Assembly (NCBI RefSeq): GCF_015354405.1
Contig: NZ_JADKYP010000008.1
Span: forward strand, 1 to 64,000
Direction: 5' to 3'
Length of the DNA stretch: 64,000 nt
Source: Nocardia sp. BSTN01
Lineage (GTDB): Bacteria; Actinomycetota; Actinomycetes; Mycobacteriales; Mycobacteriaceae
The notes under the pieces are model-generated. The model was given only the letters and a program-made list of their open reading frames with translations, had not been told where the DNA came from and did not search any database. The position numbers and the translations under genes were made by a program. Below are positions 8,432 through 19,577 of this stretch, piece after piece (the stretch's first letter is position 1; the number at the start of each line of letters is the position of its first letter).

Positions 8432-9145
8432 TCAGCCGGGCATGAGCATATGCCACTGCTCCAGGGTGGTCGGGCGCATCACGTAGTTGTTCTCGCGCAC
8501 CGACGACAGGGCCGCGCTGGGTTCTTCGGAGTACCAGTGGCCGGGATAGACGACCGGGTCGCCGGACAATTCGGCCAGGTGGCGCAGGCTGCGGAACATG
8601 GCGTCGGAATCGCCGCCCGGAAAGTCGGTGCGGCCGCAGCCGTCGACGAACAGCGTGTCACCGGCGACGAGCCGGTCCTCGAACAGGAAGCACTGGCTGC
8701 CCGGCGTGTGGCCGGGGGTGTGCAGAAATTCGACCTCGACGCCGCCGACGGCGAGGGTGTCGCCGTGGTCGTGGCCGGTCAGCTCGCTCGGGGCGATGCC
8801 GGTCACGTTGGCGACCCAGGACAGTTCCTCATGGTTCACGTGCACCGGAACCTGCACCCGCTCGAGCAGTTCCTTCACTCCGCGCAGGGTGAAACCCATC
8901 ATCGTGCCGCCGACGTGGTCGGGGTGGTGATGGGTTGCCAGCACGCCCGTCAGCCGTAGGCCGTCGGCCTCGGCGATATCGACCAGATCACCCGCCGCGT
9001 ACGCGGGATCCACCACCACACATTCGCCGGACTCGCGATCGCCGATCAAATACGAGAAATTGCGCATCTGAGTGGCAATCGGGTCGCCGACGGCCCAGTC
9101 CCGGCCCGCCAGCAGCTGACGAAAATATAAACGATCGGATCCCAT
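8432..9145 (-). CDS. Metallo-beta-lactamase-fold hydrolase, ETHE1/glyoxalase-II-like
   Basis: A 237-residue MBL-fold enzyme. The metal motif HxHxDH is at residues 72-77 (THHHPDHVGG), followed by HTPGHTPGSQC and GDTLFVDGCGRTDF; the last resembles persulfide dioxygenases (ETHE1) more than classical glyoxalase II. The likely substrate is a glutathione- or mycothiol-type thioester or persulfide, but this is inference. ATG at 9145 is preferred to GTG at 9151 because ACCCTA on the plus strand (TAGGGT read on the minus strand) ends 6 nt upstream, suggesting a leaderless message. Confidence 0.8.
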   Translation of the reverse strand: MGSDRLYFRQLLAGRDWAVGDPIATQMRNFSYLIGDRESGECVVVDPAYAAGDLVDIAEADGLRLTGVLATHHHPDHVGGTMMGFTLRGVKELLERVQVPVHVNHEELSWVANVTGIAPSELTGHDHGDTLAVGGVEVEFLHTPGHTPGSQCFLFEDRLVAGDTLFVDGCGRTDFPGGDSDAMFRSLRHLAELSGDPVVYPGHWYSEEPSAALSSVRENNYVMRPTTLEQWHMLMPG

Positions 9146-9249
9146 ACGCACACCCTATTGTTCGCCGGCGAACTCCGCGCATCCGGACGCAATGTTGTGA
9201 ATCGTCACGGCCGCGGGCCGCCGAATCGCTCGGTTCTCCGGGGGCGGCG

Positions 9250-10323
<1,074 letters not shown>

Positions 10324-10674
10324 TCAGTTGAAGCTGTCGCCGCAGGCGCAGGAGCCGGTGGCGTTCGGGTTGTCGATCGTGAAGCCCTGCTTCTCGATGG
10401 TGTCGACGAAGTCGATGGACGCGCCCTGGACGTAGGGGGCGCTCATCCGGTCGACGGCGAGCTTGACCCCGCCGAACTCGGCGGTCAGGTCACCGTCGAG
10501 GGTGCGATCGTCGAAGAACAGCTGGTACCGCAGACCCGCGCAACCGCCCGGCTGCACCGCGATGCGCAGCGCCAGATCGTCGCGGCCCTCCTGGTCCAGC
10601 AGCGCCTTCGCCTTGGACGCGGCGGCGTCGGTCAGGATCACACCGTGGGTGGTGGTCTCGTTCTGCACAGTCAT
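10324..10674 (-). CDS. A-type iron-sulfur cluster carrier (HesB/IscA/ErpA family)
   Basis: A 116-residue A-type carrier that passes Fe-S clusters to apo-proteins. The conserved cysteine of GGCAGLRYQL (near residue 52) and the C-terminal GSCACGDSF pair, the three cluster ligands, are all present. It corresponds to the mycobacterial gene between adoK and the cobT region. A GGAGA site precedes the ATG. Whether it serves one target or many cannot be told from the sequence. Confidence 0.88.
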   Translation of the reverse strand: MTVQNETTTHGVILTDAAASKAKALLDQEGRDDLALRIAVQPGGCAGLRYQLFFDDRTLDGDLTAEFGGVKLAVDRMSAPYVQGASIDFVDTIEKQGFTIDNPNATGSCACGDSFN

Positions 10675-10974
10675 GAAGTCTCCTCGCAGACCCTCGTTAC
10701 CCGTGAACGTTGTTTCCGTGAACAGCGCACGGCTCGGTAGCTGTCAACGCCACGTCGCGGGTGGCTATTCCAATCTTGCCACTGTGCGCGCCGGTGCGGG
10801 CCCGTCGACCCCCGAATTGCCGGTTTGTCGGCGGTCCGACGTGCGAATCGCCACACCCGTGAGGCGTGTCGCGGGTGCAGACCGCCCGGTCGGAGCCGGT
10901 TTGCCGGTATGGGCGGTATGACCGATCACACAGACTCCTCGGAGACCGTATTTCCAGGCCGGTATGCCATCCAA
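10675..10974. other. Divergent intergenic region, no gene seen
   Basis: About 300 nt separate the Fe-S carrier gene (minus) and the DUF3043 gene (plus). Frames here have atypical composition and no family match. It presumably holds both promoters; only the plus-strand -10 box is identifiable. Confidence 0.5.
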
Positions 10975-10980
10975 TAGCCT
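10975..10980 (+). promoter_or_regulatory. -10 box for the leaderless DUF3043 gene
   Basis: TAGCCT ends 7 nt before the GTG at 10988, and no purine-rich ribosome-binding site lies between them. The in-frame ATG at 10964 would lie upstream of this box, so GTG 10988 is preferred. Confidence 0.45.
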
Positions 10981-10987
10981 GGTCGGC

Positions 10988-11656
10988 GTGAAGTTCCTGC
11001 GCCGTGGCGATGCCAGCACCACCGACGACCACGTCGACGACACGTCGGCCGCGACCGACGACGACACGGCCACGGCAGCGCAGCGGCCCGCACCGACCGC
11101 CGGCAAGGGCCGGCCGACGCCCAGACGTCGCGATGTCCAGGGCAGACGTCGCGGGCCGGTTGCGCCCGCGCCGCTGACCGCCAAGGAGGCCCGCGCCCGG
11201 CGTAAGGCCACCCGTGGCAACCGCGAGGAACGCAAGGTCGCCTCGGCCGAACGCCGGGCCGCGGCCGCCGATCGCCGCGCCCGGATGCTCGCCGGTGAGG
11301 ACAAATATCTGCTGCCGCGCGACCGCGGCCCGGTCCGCGCCTACGTCCGCGACCTGGTCGACGCCCGGCGCAACCTGGTCGGACTGTTCATGCCGCTGGC
11401 GCTGGTGCTGATCCTGACCATGTTCCTCACGCCGCAGGTGCAGGCCTACGTCACCCTCGCGATGATCGTGATGATGCTGTTCATGGTCGCCGAGGGCTTC
11501 GTGATCGGCCGCCTCATCAACAAGCGGGTGAGCGAGCGCTATCCCGACGACACCACCTCGAGCTGGTCGCTGGGCTGGTACGCGTTCGTCCGCGCCTCCC
11601 AGATCCGTCGCATGCGCGCGCCGAAGCCGCGGGTTTCGCCCGGCGACGCCGTCTGA
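10988..11656 (+). CDS. DUF3043 membrane protein
   Basis: A 222-residue protein with a charged Arg/Ala/Lys-rich N-terminal half (residues 1-120, probably partly coiled and cytoplasmic). Two hydrophobic helices follow, at roughly 131-150 and 156-178, and then a short conserved tail (SLGWYAFVRASQIRRMR). It matches the actinobacterial DUF3043 family found next to adoK/cobT in mycobacteria. No function is established that I can name. GTG 10988 is chosen for the -10 box 7 nt upstream and the fit to the family N-terminus. Confidence 0.75.
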   Translation: MKFLRRGDASTTDDHVDDTSAATDDDTATAAQRPAPTAGKGRPTPRRRDVQGRRRGPVAPAPLTAKEARARRKATRGNREERKVASAERRAAAADRRARMLAGEDKYLLPRDRGPVRAYVRDLVDARRNLVGLFMPLALVLILTMFLTPQVQAYVTLAMIVMMLFMVAEGFVIGRLINKRVSERYPDDTTSSWSLGWYAFVRASQIRRMRAPKPRVSPGDAV

Positions 11657-12000
11657 GTTCGGCGGCCCGCGCGGCACGCTCGTTGTACTCGCGGCCGAGC
11701 CCGCGTTTTCGCCCGGCCGCGCGTTCTGCCGAGCTGCGTGTTCGGGCGTGCCCCGCGTCCGGCCGTGCCCCACGTCCGTCCGGTCGCACGCCATGTCCGG
11801 CCGCACGCCGTGTCCGGCCGAGCCGCAGGTGCGGCCGACCTGGTGGACGGGCGCGACGATTGCTGTGGGGCCACGGTCGAGTGCTGCCGCGCGTCTGCTG
11901 AATCGCCGCGGTGGACGAATGGAACTCTGCTGTCGCGGGGGCCGCGGGCTCGCGCAGGCGGGCCTCGGGTGCGCGGGGAGCTCGGGTGCGGGCCGATTGG
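11657..12000. other. Intergenic region upstream of cobUT, no gene seen
   Basis: This GC-rich 344-nt stretch contains the degenerate repeats at 11745-11835. I looked for a cobalamin riboswitch because cobUT follows, but found no convincing B12-box sequence and no matching fold landmarks. Confidence 0.5.
11745..11835. repeat. Degenerate ~17-21-bp repeats upstream of cobUT
   Basis: About five imperfect units of the form (c)gYRcgccNtgtccggc, for example cgcacgccatgtccggc followed directly by cgcacgccgtgtccggc. The two best copies differ at one base. The function is unknown; the units are too short and irregular for CRISPR repeats. Confidence 0.55.
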
Positions 12001-12006
12001 TACCGT
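12001..12006 (+). promoter_or_regulatory. -10 box for the leaderless cobUT message
   Basis: TACCGT ends 6 nt before the GTG at 12013. No ribosome-binding purine run lies between, so the message is probably leaderless. Confidence 0.45.
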
Positions 12007-12012
12007 GCTGAC

Positions 12013-14007
12013 GTGGTGAACGATGCTGCGGGCGGCCGAGGGCTGCGGACGCTGGTGCTCGGTGGGGCGCGCTCGGGGAAATCCGCCTATGCCGAGGAGG
12101 TGGCCGGCCGCAGCGGACCGGTGCGCTACGTGGCGACCGCGGTTCCCGATCCCGCCGACGCGGACTTCGCCGAACGTATTGCCGCCCATCGCGTGCGGCG
12201 CCCCGGCACCTGGCATGTGGTGGAAGGCGATCCGATCACCGTGCTCGGGGATGCGGCGCCGGTGACGTTGATCGACGACCTCGGCACCTGGCTGACCGCC
12301 CGCATCGACGCGCGCGCGGCCTGGGAATCGCCGCGCGGAACCGTCGGCCCCGATATCGACGCACTGGTCGCGGCGGTGACCGGATACGCGGACCGCCTGC
12401 TGATCGTGAGCCCGGAGGTCGGACTGGGCGTGGTTCCGGCGACCGCGTCGGGACGACTGTTCCAGGACGAGATCGGGACGCTGAATCAGCGGCTCGCGGC
12501 GGTGTGTGACGAGGTCGTGCTGGTCGTCGCCGGAGTGCCGGTCGTGCTGAAGGGCGCGGAAGCGGCGGGCGCTTCCACGGGACGCGGGATCGGGACGGCC
12601 TCCGCGGCGGCCGCGGCAGCCGGACTGGCAGGTGGTGCGGCGGAACGGGTTTCGCCTTCGGCCAGTGCCGATGCCGTGGGCCGGGAGCATCCTTTCCACG
12701 GCTCCGGTTTCGCCGACTCCGCGGCGGCGGAAAGGGCTTTGGCATCCGGTCACGATGCGGGCGACGCCGCTGCGTCGACCGGGACGAGTGACGTGACGGA
12801 TGTGGGCGCGGGTGCCCGCCCCGGCTCGGGTGCTGCGGACGAGGGGTCGGGTCGCGAGTTCGCCGGCGCCGCGGCTGCCGCCGCCGGCTCGACGGCGGTC
12901 TCGACACCGCGCGGCCTCGCCGAATTCGACGGCACCACACCCGCATTCGGTCCGGTCGCCGCGCCCGATGCGCGCGTACGGGCCGAGGCCGAGCAGCGGC
13001 AGTTGCAGTTGACCAAACCGGCGGGGGCGCTGGGCCGGTTGGAGACACTGGGGAATTGGGTGGCGGCGTGCCAGGGGGAGTGCCCGCCGCATCAGTTCCG
13101 GCGCGCCCGGGTCGTGGTGTTCGCCGGAGACCACGGCGTGGCGCGACACGGGGTGTCGGCGTATCCGAGTGAGGTGACCGCGCAGATGGTCGCCAACTTC
13201 CTGGCCGGTGGGGCCGCGGTGAACGCGCTGGCACGACTGGCCGACGCGACCGTGCGCGTGGTCGACATCGCGGTGGACGCCGACACCGATCCGTCGGTCT
13301 CCACGCACAAGATCCGCCGCTCCAGCGGAGCCATCGACCGCGAGGACGCCCTCACCGAAGCCGAACTCTACGCCGCGCTGGCCGCGGGCCGCGCGATCGC
13401 CGACGAGGAGATCGACAGCGGAGCCGACCTGCTGATCGCCGGTGATATGGGTATCGGAAACACCACGCCGGCAACGGTTCTCATCGCCACCCTCACCGAT
13501 ACCGAACCGGTGGTGGCGATCGGCCGCGGAACGGGCGTCGACGATGCCGGATGGATGCGCAAGGCCTCCGCGATCCGCGACGCCATGTGGCGCGCACGTC
13601 CGCACCGCCAGGACCCGTTCGCGCTGCTGCGGATCGCCGGTGGCGCGGATTTCGCCGCCACCGCGGGATATCTCGCTCAGGCCGCCGCCCGGCGCACGCC
13701 GGTGATTCTCGACGGTGTGGTGGTCACCGCCGCCGCGCTCATCGCCGAGATGCTCGCCCCCGGTGCGAAGCGCTGGTGGGTGGCCGGCCACCGGTCCACC
13801 GAACCGGCACACCCGCTCGCCCTCGCCAAACTCGACCTGGAACCGCTGGTCGAGCTGAACATGCGGCTCGGGGAAGGCTCCGGCGCGGTGAGCGCGCTGC
13901 CATTGCTGCGCGCGGCCATCGCCGCGTTGTCGGAGATGTCGACCTTCGGTGAGGCCGGGGTGAGCACCGCCGAATCCGATTCGGCCGCACCGGAAGTCGT
14001 GTCCTGA
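12013..14007 (+). CDS. cobUT: CobU-CobT fusion: adenosylcobinamide kinase/guanylyltransferase and DMB phosphoribosyltransferase
   Basis: A 664-residue bifunctional protein of late cobalamin assembly. Residues 1-180 are CobU: P-loop GGARSGKS, catalytic-His region [23 protein letters not shown], and [19 protein letters not shown]. Residues about 181-308 form an Ala/Gly/Ser-rich low-complexity linker. Residues 309-664 are CobT, which makes alpha-ribazole phosphate from dimethylbenzimidazole and nicotinate mononucleotide ([46 protein letters not shown]). M. tuberculosis has a separate cobT, so the fusion is a lineage feature. CobS, the next pathway enzyme, follows on the same strand. GTG 12013 is chosen for the -10 box 6 nt upstream; GTG 12016 is possible. 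Confidence 0.9.
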   Translation: MVNDAAGGRGLRTLVLGGARSGKSAYAEEVAGRSGPVRYVATAVPDPADADFAERIAAHRVRRPGTWHVVEGDPITVLGDAAPVTLIDDLGTWLTARIDARAAWESPRGTVGPDIDALVAAVTGYADRLLIVSPEVGLGVVPATASGRLFQDEIGTLNQRLAAVCDEVVLVVAGVPVVLKGAEAAGASTGRGIGTASAAAAAAGLAGGAAERVSPSASADAVGREHPFHGSGFADSAAAERALASGHDAGDAAASTGTSDVTDVGAGARPGSGAADEGSGREFAGAAAAAAGSTAVSTPRGLAEFDGTTPAFGPVAAPDARVRAEAEQRQLQLTKPAGALGRLETLGNWVAACQGECPPHQFRRARVVVFAGDHGVARHGVSAYPSEVTAQMVANFLAGGAAVNALARLADATVRVVDIAVDADTDPSVSTHKIRRSSGAIDREDALTEAELYAALAAGRAIADEEIDSGADLLIAGDMGIGNTTPATVLIATLTDTEPVVAIGRGTGVDDAGWMRKASAIRDAMWRARPHRQDPFALLRIAGGADFAATAGYLAQAAARRTPVILDGVVVTAAALIAEMLAPGAKRWWVAGHRSTEPAHPLALAKLDLEPLVELNMRLGEGSGAVSALPLLRAAIAALSEMSTFGEAGVSTAESDSAAPEVVS

Positions 14008-14329
14008 GCAAGACGAGGGGTGCGTGCCGGCCCTGTGCACGCGGTGCCGGCGCCCGACGCGCGCGGCACCACTCACCGAGCCGGTCGCGTTGCCGGTGTG
14101 CGGGCCGCGTCGCGGGAACCGCGGGAGTCGCTCGCTCGGCACTCGGACCGTTGTCGCGGGCGATCGATCGAAGCTGTCGTGCGCGAACCGAGGACGCGCA
14201 CCGTGTGAGTACCGTTCGCTCGGATTGCTTCTCGAGCGTCCGCACGGCGGTTCCCGCAACTGCGGCCCGTCGACGGCTCGGCATATCCGGCGTGACGGAG
14301 CTAGCTGCCCATGAGCCGGGGTTCGCGCG
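14008..14329. other. 322-nt gap between cobUT and cobS, no gene seen
   Basis: Open frames here have no recognisable family or codon pattern. The short frame beginning at 14311 is a shadow of cobS. No terminator is obvious, so cobUT and cobS may still be co-transcribed. Confidence 0.45.
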
Positions 14330-15073
14330 ATGATCGCCGCTGCCCGTCTCGCGCTCTCGTGGTTGACGGTGCTGCCGGTGCGTGGGCCCGCGACGGTCGA
14401 CCGGACAGCGGCGGCGGGAGCTATCGCGGCCGCGCCGGTGGTCGGGGTGGTGCTGGGTGCGGGCGCGGCCGGGTTGCTGTGGGTATCGACCTGGGTAGGA
14501 ATGAGTTTCGCGCTCGCCGGTCTCATCACCGTCGGCGCGCTGGGGTTGGCCACCCGCGGAATGCATCTGGACGGGCTGGCCGACACCGCGGACGGGCTCG
14601 GCAGTTACGGGCCGCCGGAACGGGCCCGGGAGATCATGAAGAGCGGCGGGGCGGGGCCCTTCGGGGTGGCGGCGTTGATCTTCGCCATCGGTATTCAGGC
14701 GCTGTCGTTCGCCGCCCTGGCCGAGCACGGCCGCTGGTTCGCGGTGGGGCTCGCGGTGGCGGTCGGTCGGGTCGCCGTCGTGCTGGCCTGCCGTGGGTAT
14801 GCGCCCGCTCCCGGGGCCGGGTTCGGGGCACTCGTGGCGCGCACGCAATCGGTGGTGACACTCGCGGTCTGGACGCTCGTCGCGCTCGTCGCCGGCGTTG
14901 TCGCCACGCCCGTGCGGTGGCTCGGGCCGGTCGCGGTCGCCGTGGCGCTGGCCGGCGCGGCTGTGCTGGTGTGGCATTGTGTGCGGCGTTTCGGCGGGCT
15001 CAACGGTGATGTGCTCGGTGCCGCCGTCGAGGTGACCGTCGCGGTCACCGCCGCGGTGCTGTCGGTGTCCTGA
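14330..15073 (+). CDS. cobS: Adenosylcobinamide-GDP ribazoletransferase (cobalamin synthase)
   Basis: An integral membrane enzyme of 247 residues joining adenosylcobinamide-GDP to alpha-ribazole (phosphate), the last step of cobalamin assembly. About six hydrophobic segments are seen, and the metal-binding motif HLDGLADTADGL is near residue 80 (full Asp set DGLADTADG). CobU and CobT, which supply both substrates, are the two halves of the preceding gene. The ribosome-binding site is weak, so the start is less certain than the identity. Confidence 0.92.
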   Translation: MIAAARLALSWLTVLPVRGPATVDRTAAAGAIAAAPVVGVVLGAGAAGLLWVSTWVGMSFALAGLITVGALGLATRGMHLDGLADTADGLGSYGPPERAREIMKSGGAGPFGVAALIFAIGIQALSFAALAEHGRWFAVGLAVAVGRVAVVLACRGYAPAPGAGFGALVARTQSVVTLAVWTLVALVAGVVATPVRWLGPVAVAVALAGAAVLVWHCVRRFGGLNGDVLGAAVEVTVAVTAAVLSVS

Positions 15074-15361
15074 GCTCCTGCCGGACGGTCTTCCCGGAGG
15101 GGACGACCAGCGAAAATGATTGTGTATCAATAGCGCAACGGCGTTGCCCCCGTTTGGGAATGAACCACCGGGGTATCCGTGGGCAATGACGGTGATAGAG
15201 CGGATCGCCGTTGTTGCCGCCCGCCGACGATGCCGAGCGCACGCGCGGCGATACCGGAGCCCGCCGAAATCGCAGTCCCCGGTGTCGAGCGCAGGACCAC
15301 CGCGCGATCAGACGACCTCGCAATCGACGAACGTGCACCGAGGTCGAAGAGGGGAGCAGGT
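15074..15361. promoter_or_regulatory. Upstream region of the ATP-grasp gene with an AT-rich inverted repeat
   Basis: An AT-rich patch at 15112-15132, unusual against the ~70% GC surroundings, contains ATTG-N5-CAAT at 15119-15131. It probably marks the promoter or operator of the ATP-grasp/papain-like pair. Around 15140-15185 a weaker pairing (TTGCCC with GGGCAA) is possible. No coding sequence is supported. Confidence 0.35.
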
Positions 15362-15367
15362 TTGTCG

Positions 15368-16609
15368 ATGTCATCCCGTGAATCGAAGAGCAGAAACCCG
15401 GACAAAGGTTATGTCGCCCTGCTGGGTTGGAGTCTGAACGCGGTCGAAGCGGTGGACCGATTCGACCGGCGCTATATCGTGGTGGCTCCGGAGTGGGCGG
15501 AGGAGTATTGCGCCGAACACGAGATCCCCTATCTCCTCTGGGATTTCGAACGACTCAACGACCGGTCCATGGAAATCGCGGTAACCCTGAAGGAGATGGG
15601 CGTCGACGTCGCCATCCCGATCTTCGAGGAGACCGTGGAATGGGCGGGCGCGATCAATTCGGTGCTGTTGGACAATCCGCGGCTGCTCGGGCAGGCCATG
15701 CTGCTGCGCGACAAATCGCTGATGAAACGGCGCGCGCAGCTGGGTGGTATCCGGGTGGGCATCTTCGAGGAGGCGCACGAGCGAGACGACGTCATCCGGT
15801 TCCTCAAGCGCGTCAACCAGACCCTGCTGAAACTCGACGGCGATCCGAACGATCCGATCCACATCAAGGCCTTCGACAAGGCCGGCTGCCTCGGCCACCG
15901 CGTGATCCGCACCCCCGACGAGGTCGACGCGATCCCCGACGACGAGTTCCCGGTGCTGATGGAATCCCATTTGGACGGTTGGGAATTCGCGGTCGAGGCG
16001 TGGATCCACGACGGCAGGATCCGATTCCTCAACATTTCCGAATATGTGCGGCTCGGCTACTCCGTCTTCGTCCCCGCCACGCCGGAGCTGGAGAAGTATC
16101 GTCCGGAGATCACCCGGCAGGTGGAAAAGCTGATCAAAACCTTCGATATCGAATTCGGGTTCGTCCACCCGGAATACTTCGTCACCAGCGACGGCGAGAT
16201 GTATTTCGGCGAGGTCGCCTATCGCCCGCCAGGTTTCAAGGTGTTCGAATTGCTGGAGCGCGCATACGGTTTCAACGCCTATCACGCGCTGGTGCTCGCC
16301 TTCGATCCGAAGACCACCGAGGAGGAGATCGAGGCGTTCTTCCCCCGCGAAGTGGTGGATGCGAAAGGGCACGCCGGTTCATTCGGCGTCTATCCGCGAC
16401 GGCGAGTGGTCAGCCGGTTGTCGATCCCGGAGGAGACGGAGGATCACGAATATTTCGAAACCCACGAACTCACCGCCCCGCTGGCGGAAAAGGTCACCAA
16501 GCGAACCGCATTCGGCAATCACTGGGGTCTGCTGTACTTCTTCGGCGAAGACCCGTACGCTCTGCGGGACCTGCTGAAGCGACAGGAAGAACTCGACTTC
16601 TACGTATGA
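15368..16609 (+). CDS. ATP-grasp carboxylate-amine ligase of unknown substrate
   Basis: A 413-residue protein with an N-terminal pre-ATP-grasp domain (LLGWSLNAVEAVDRFDRRYIV) and an ATP-grasp fold across about residues 110-310. Visible are the substrate/Mg region LMESHLDGWEFAVEAWIHDG and the metal-binding loop YFGEVAYRPPG. Such enzymes activate a carboxylate as acyl-phosphate and join it to an amine or thiol. No biotin-carboxylase or peptide-ligase subfamily is evident. AAGAGGGGAG at 15347-15356 precedes ATG 15368 by 11 nt; TTG 15362 would be better spaced and is an alternative. The papain-like gene starts 39 nt downstream, so the two are probably one operon. Confidence 0.8.
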   Translation: MSSRESKSRNPDKGYVALLGWSLNAVEAVDRFDRRYIVVAPEWAEEYCAEHEIPYLLWDFERLNDRSMEIAVTLKEMGVDVAIPIFEETVEWAGAINSVLLDNPRLLGQAMLLRDKSLMKRRAQLGGIRVGIFEEAHERDDVIRFLKRVNQTLLKLDGDPNDPIHIKAFDKAGCLGHRVIRTPDEVDAIPDDEFPVLMESHLDGWEFAVEAWIHDGRIRFLNISEYVRLGYSVFVPATPELEKYRPEITRQVEKLIKTFDIEFGFVHPEYFVTSDGEMYFGEVAYRPPGFKVFELLERAYGFNAYHALVLAFDPKTTEEEIEAFFPREVVDAKGHAGSFGVYPRRRVVSRLSIPEETEDHEYFETHELTAPLAEKVTKRTAFGNHWGLLYFFGEDPYALRDLLKRQEELDFYV

Positions 16610-16648
16610 CTCCTTCTCGGCAGGAATGGATCACGGGAGGGTCGGAGA

Positions 16649-18652
<2,004 letters not shown>

Positions 18653-18661
18653 CGCGGCGGA

Positions 18662-18667
18662 TACGTT
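18662..18667 (+). promoter_or_regulatory. -10 box for the leaderless MDMPI-family gene
   Basis: TACGTT ends 6 nt before the ATG at 18674, supporting that start over GTG 18668 and suggesting independent transcription from the preceding papain-like gene. Confidence 0.45.
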
Positions 18668-18673
18668 GTGTGC

Positions 18674-19393
18674 ATGGACGATTCACGGTGGCGGGCAGCA
18701 CTCGTGGCCGAGAGCGAGGCGATCGCCGCGATACCGCGGGACGCGTACGGGGCGCCGGTGGCGGCCTGTCCCGGATGGGATGTGGCGCGCCTGATCTCCC
18801 ACGTGGGCCGCGTGCATCGGTGGGCGGCGGGATTCCTGCGCGGCGACGACACGCCGGTGCCACGCCCCGGCGGTGCGGACCTCTCGCAGTGGTATCGCGA
18901 GAGCCGCGACCTGCTGCTGGGGCAGTTGGACGGGATGGATCTCGACGCCGAGGTGGACACCTTCATCGGCCGGCGGACCGTGCGGTTCTGGCTGCGGCGA
19001 CAGGCCCATGAGACGGCGATGCACCGGTGGGATGCGCAGGACGCGGCGCGGCCCGGCGCGGCGGGATTCGATGCCGACCTCGCCGGTGACGGCGTGGACG
19101 AATGGTTGCAGGTCTTCGTCCCGCGTCGCCTGGCCGGAGTGGACGTGCCGGGCGAACTCGCCGGAGCCGCAGTGCAATTGCGCTGCACCGACCTCGACCT
19201 GCCGCCGTGGACGTTGCGCCTGACCCGTCCGGAGCCGGTGATCGAGTACGGCGCCGTGGCGGCCGATACGGTTCTGTCCGGCAGTGCGGCGGATCTGCTT
19301 CTCACCGTGTGGCATCGGGAACCGGCCACGCCACCCGAGGCCACCGACGCCGAGCTGGCACGCCGGGTGCTCGATCTGATCCACGTCACGTAG
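18674..19393 (+). CDS. Maleylpyruvate-isomerase-family (mycothiol-dependent, DinB-like) protein
   Basis: This 239-residue protein has the MDMPI_N helical-bundle pattern (CPGWDVARLISHVGRVHRW near residue 40) and the metal-type motif RRQAHETAMHRWDAQ near residue 120, followed by an MDMPI_C-like region. Family members use mycothiol as cofactor in isomerisation or thiol transfer, which suits a mycothiol-making actinomycete. The actual substrate is unknown; most family members are uncharacterised. It begins 21 nt after the papain-like gene but has its own -10 box. Confidence 0.78.
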   Translation: MDDSRWRAALVAESEAIAAIPRDAYGAPVAACPGWDVARLISHVGRVHRWAAGFLRGDDTPVPRPGGADLSQWYRESRDLLLGQLDGMDLDAEVDTFIGRRTVRFWLRRQAHETAMHRWDAQDAARPGAAGFDADLAGDGVDEWLQVFVPRRLAGVDVPGELAGAAVQLRCTDLDLPPWTLRLTRPEPVIEYGAVAADTVLSGSAADLLLTVWHREPATPPEATDAELARRVLDLIHVT

Positions 19394-19577
19394 CAGTCGG
19401 ACGGCCGGATCGTTCGTGTCGCACACGTCGCTGAAGGCCGGGCTGATGACCGCGCGAGACGGCATTCCCGCGGCGTGACAGGTGCGGTCGGGAACGCGCT
19501 AGCAGTACGGCGTTGCCGGGGCGGACGGATATGCGGCCGGGCCTTTCGTCGCCCCGGTGTCGATGACAGCGGACGGG

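Noticed and set aside
11657-12012. Cobalamin riboswitch before cobUT
   Set aside because: No B12-box-like sequence was found, and the -10 box lies directly before the GTG, leaving no leader for a riboswitch.
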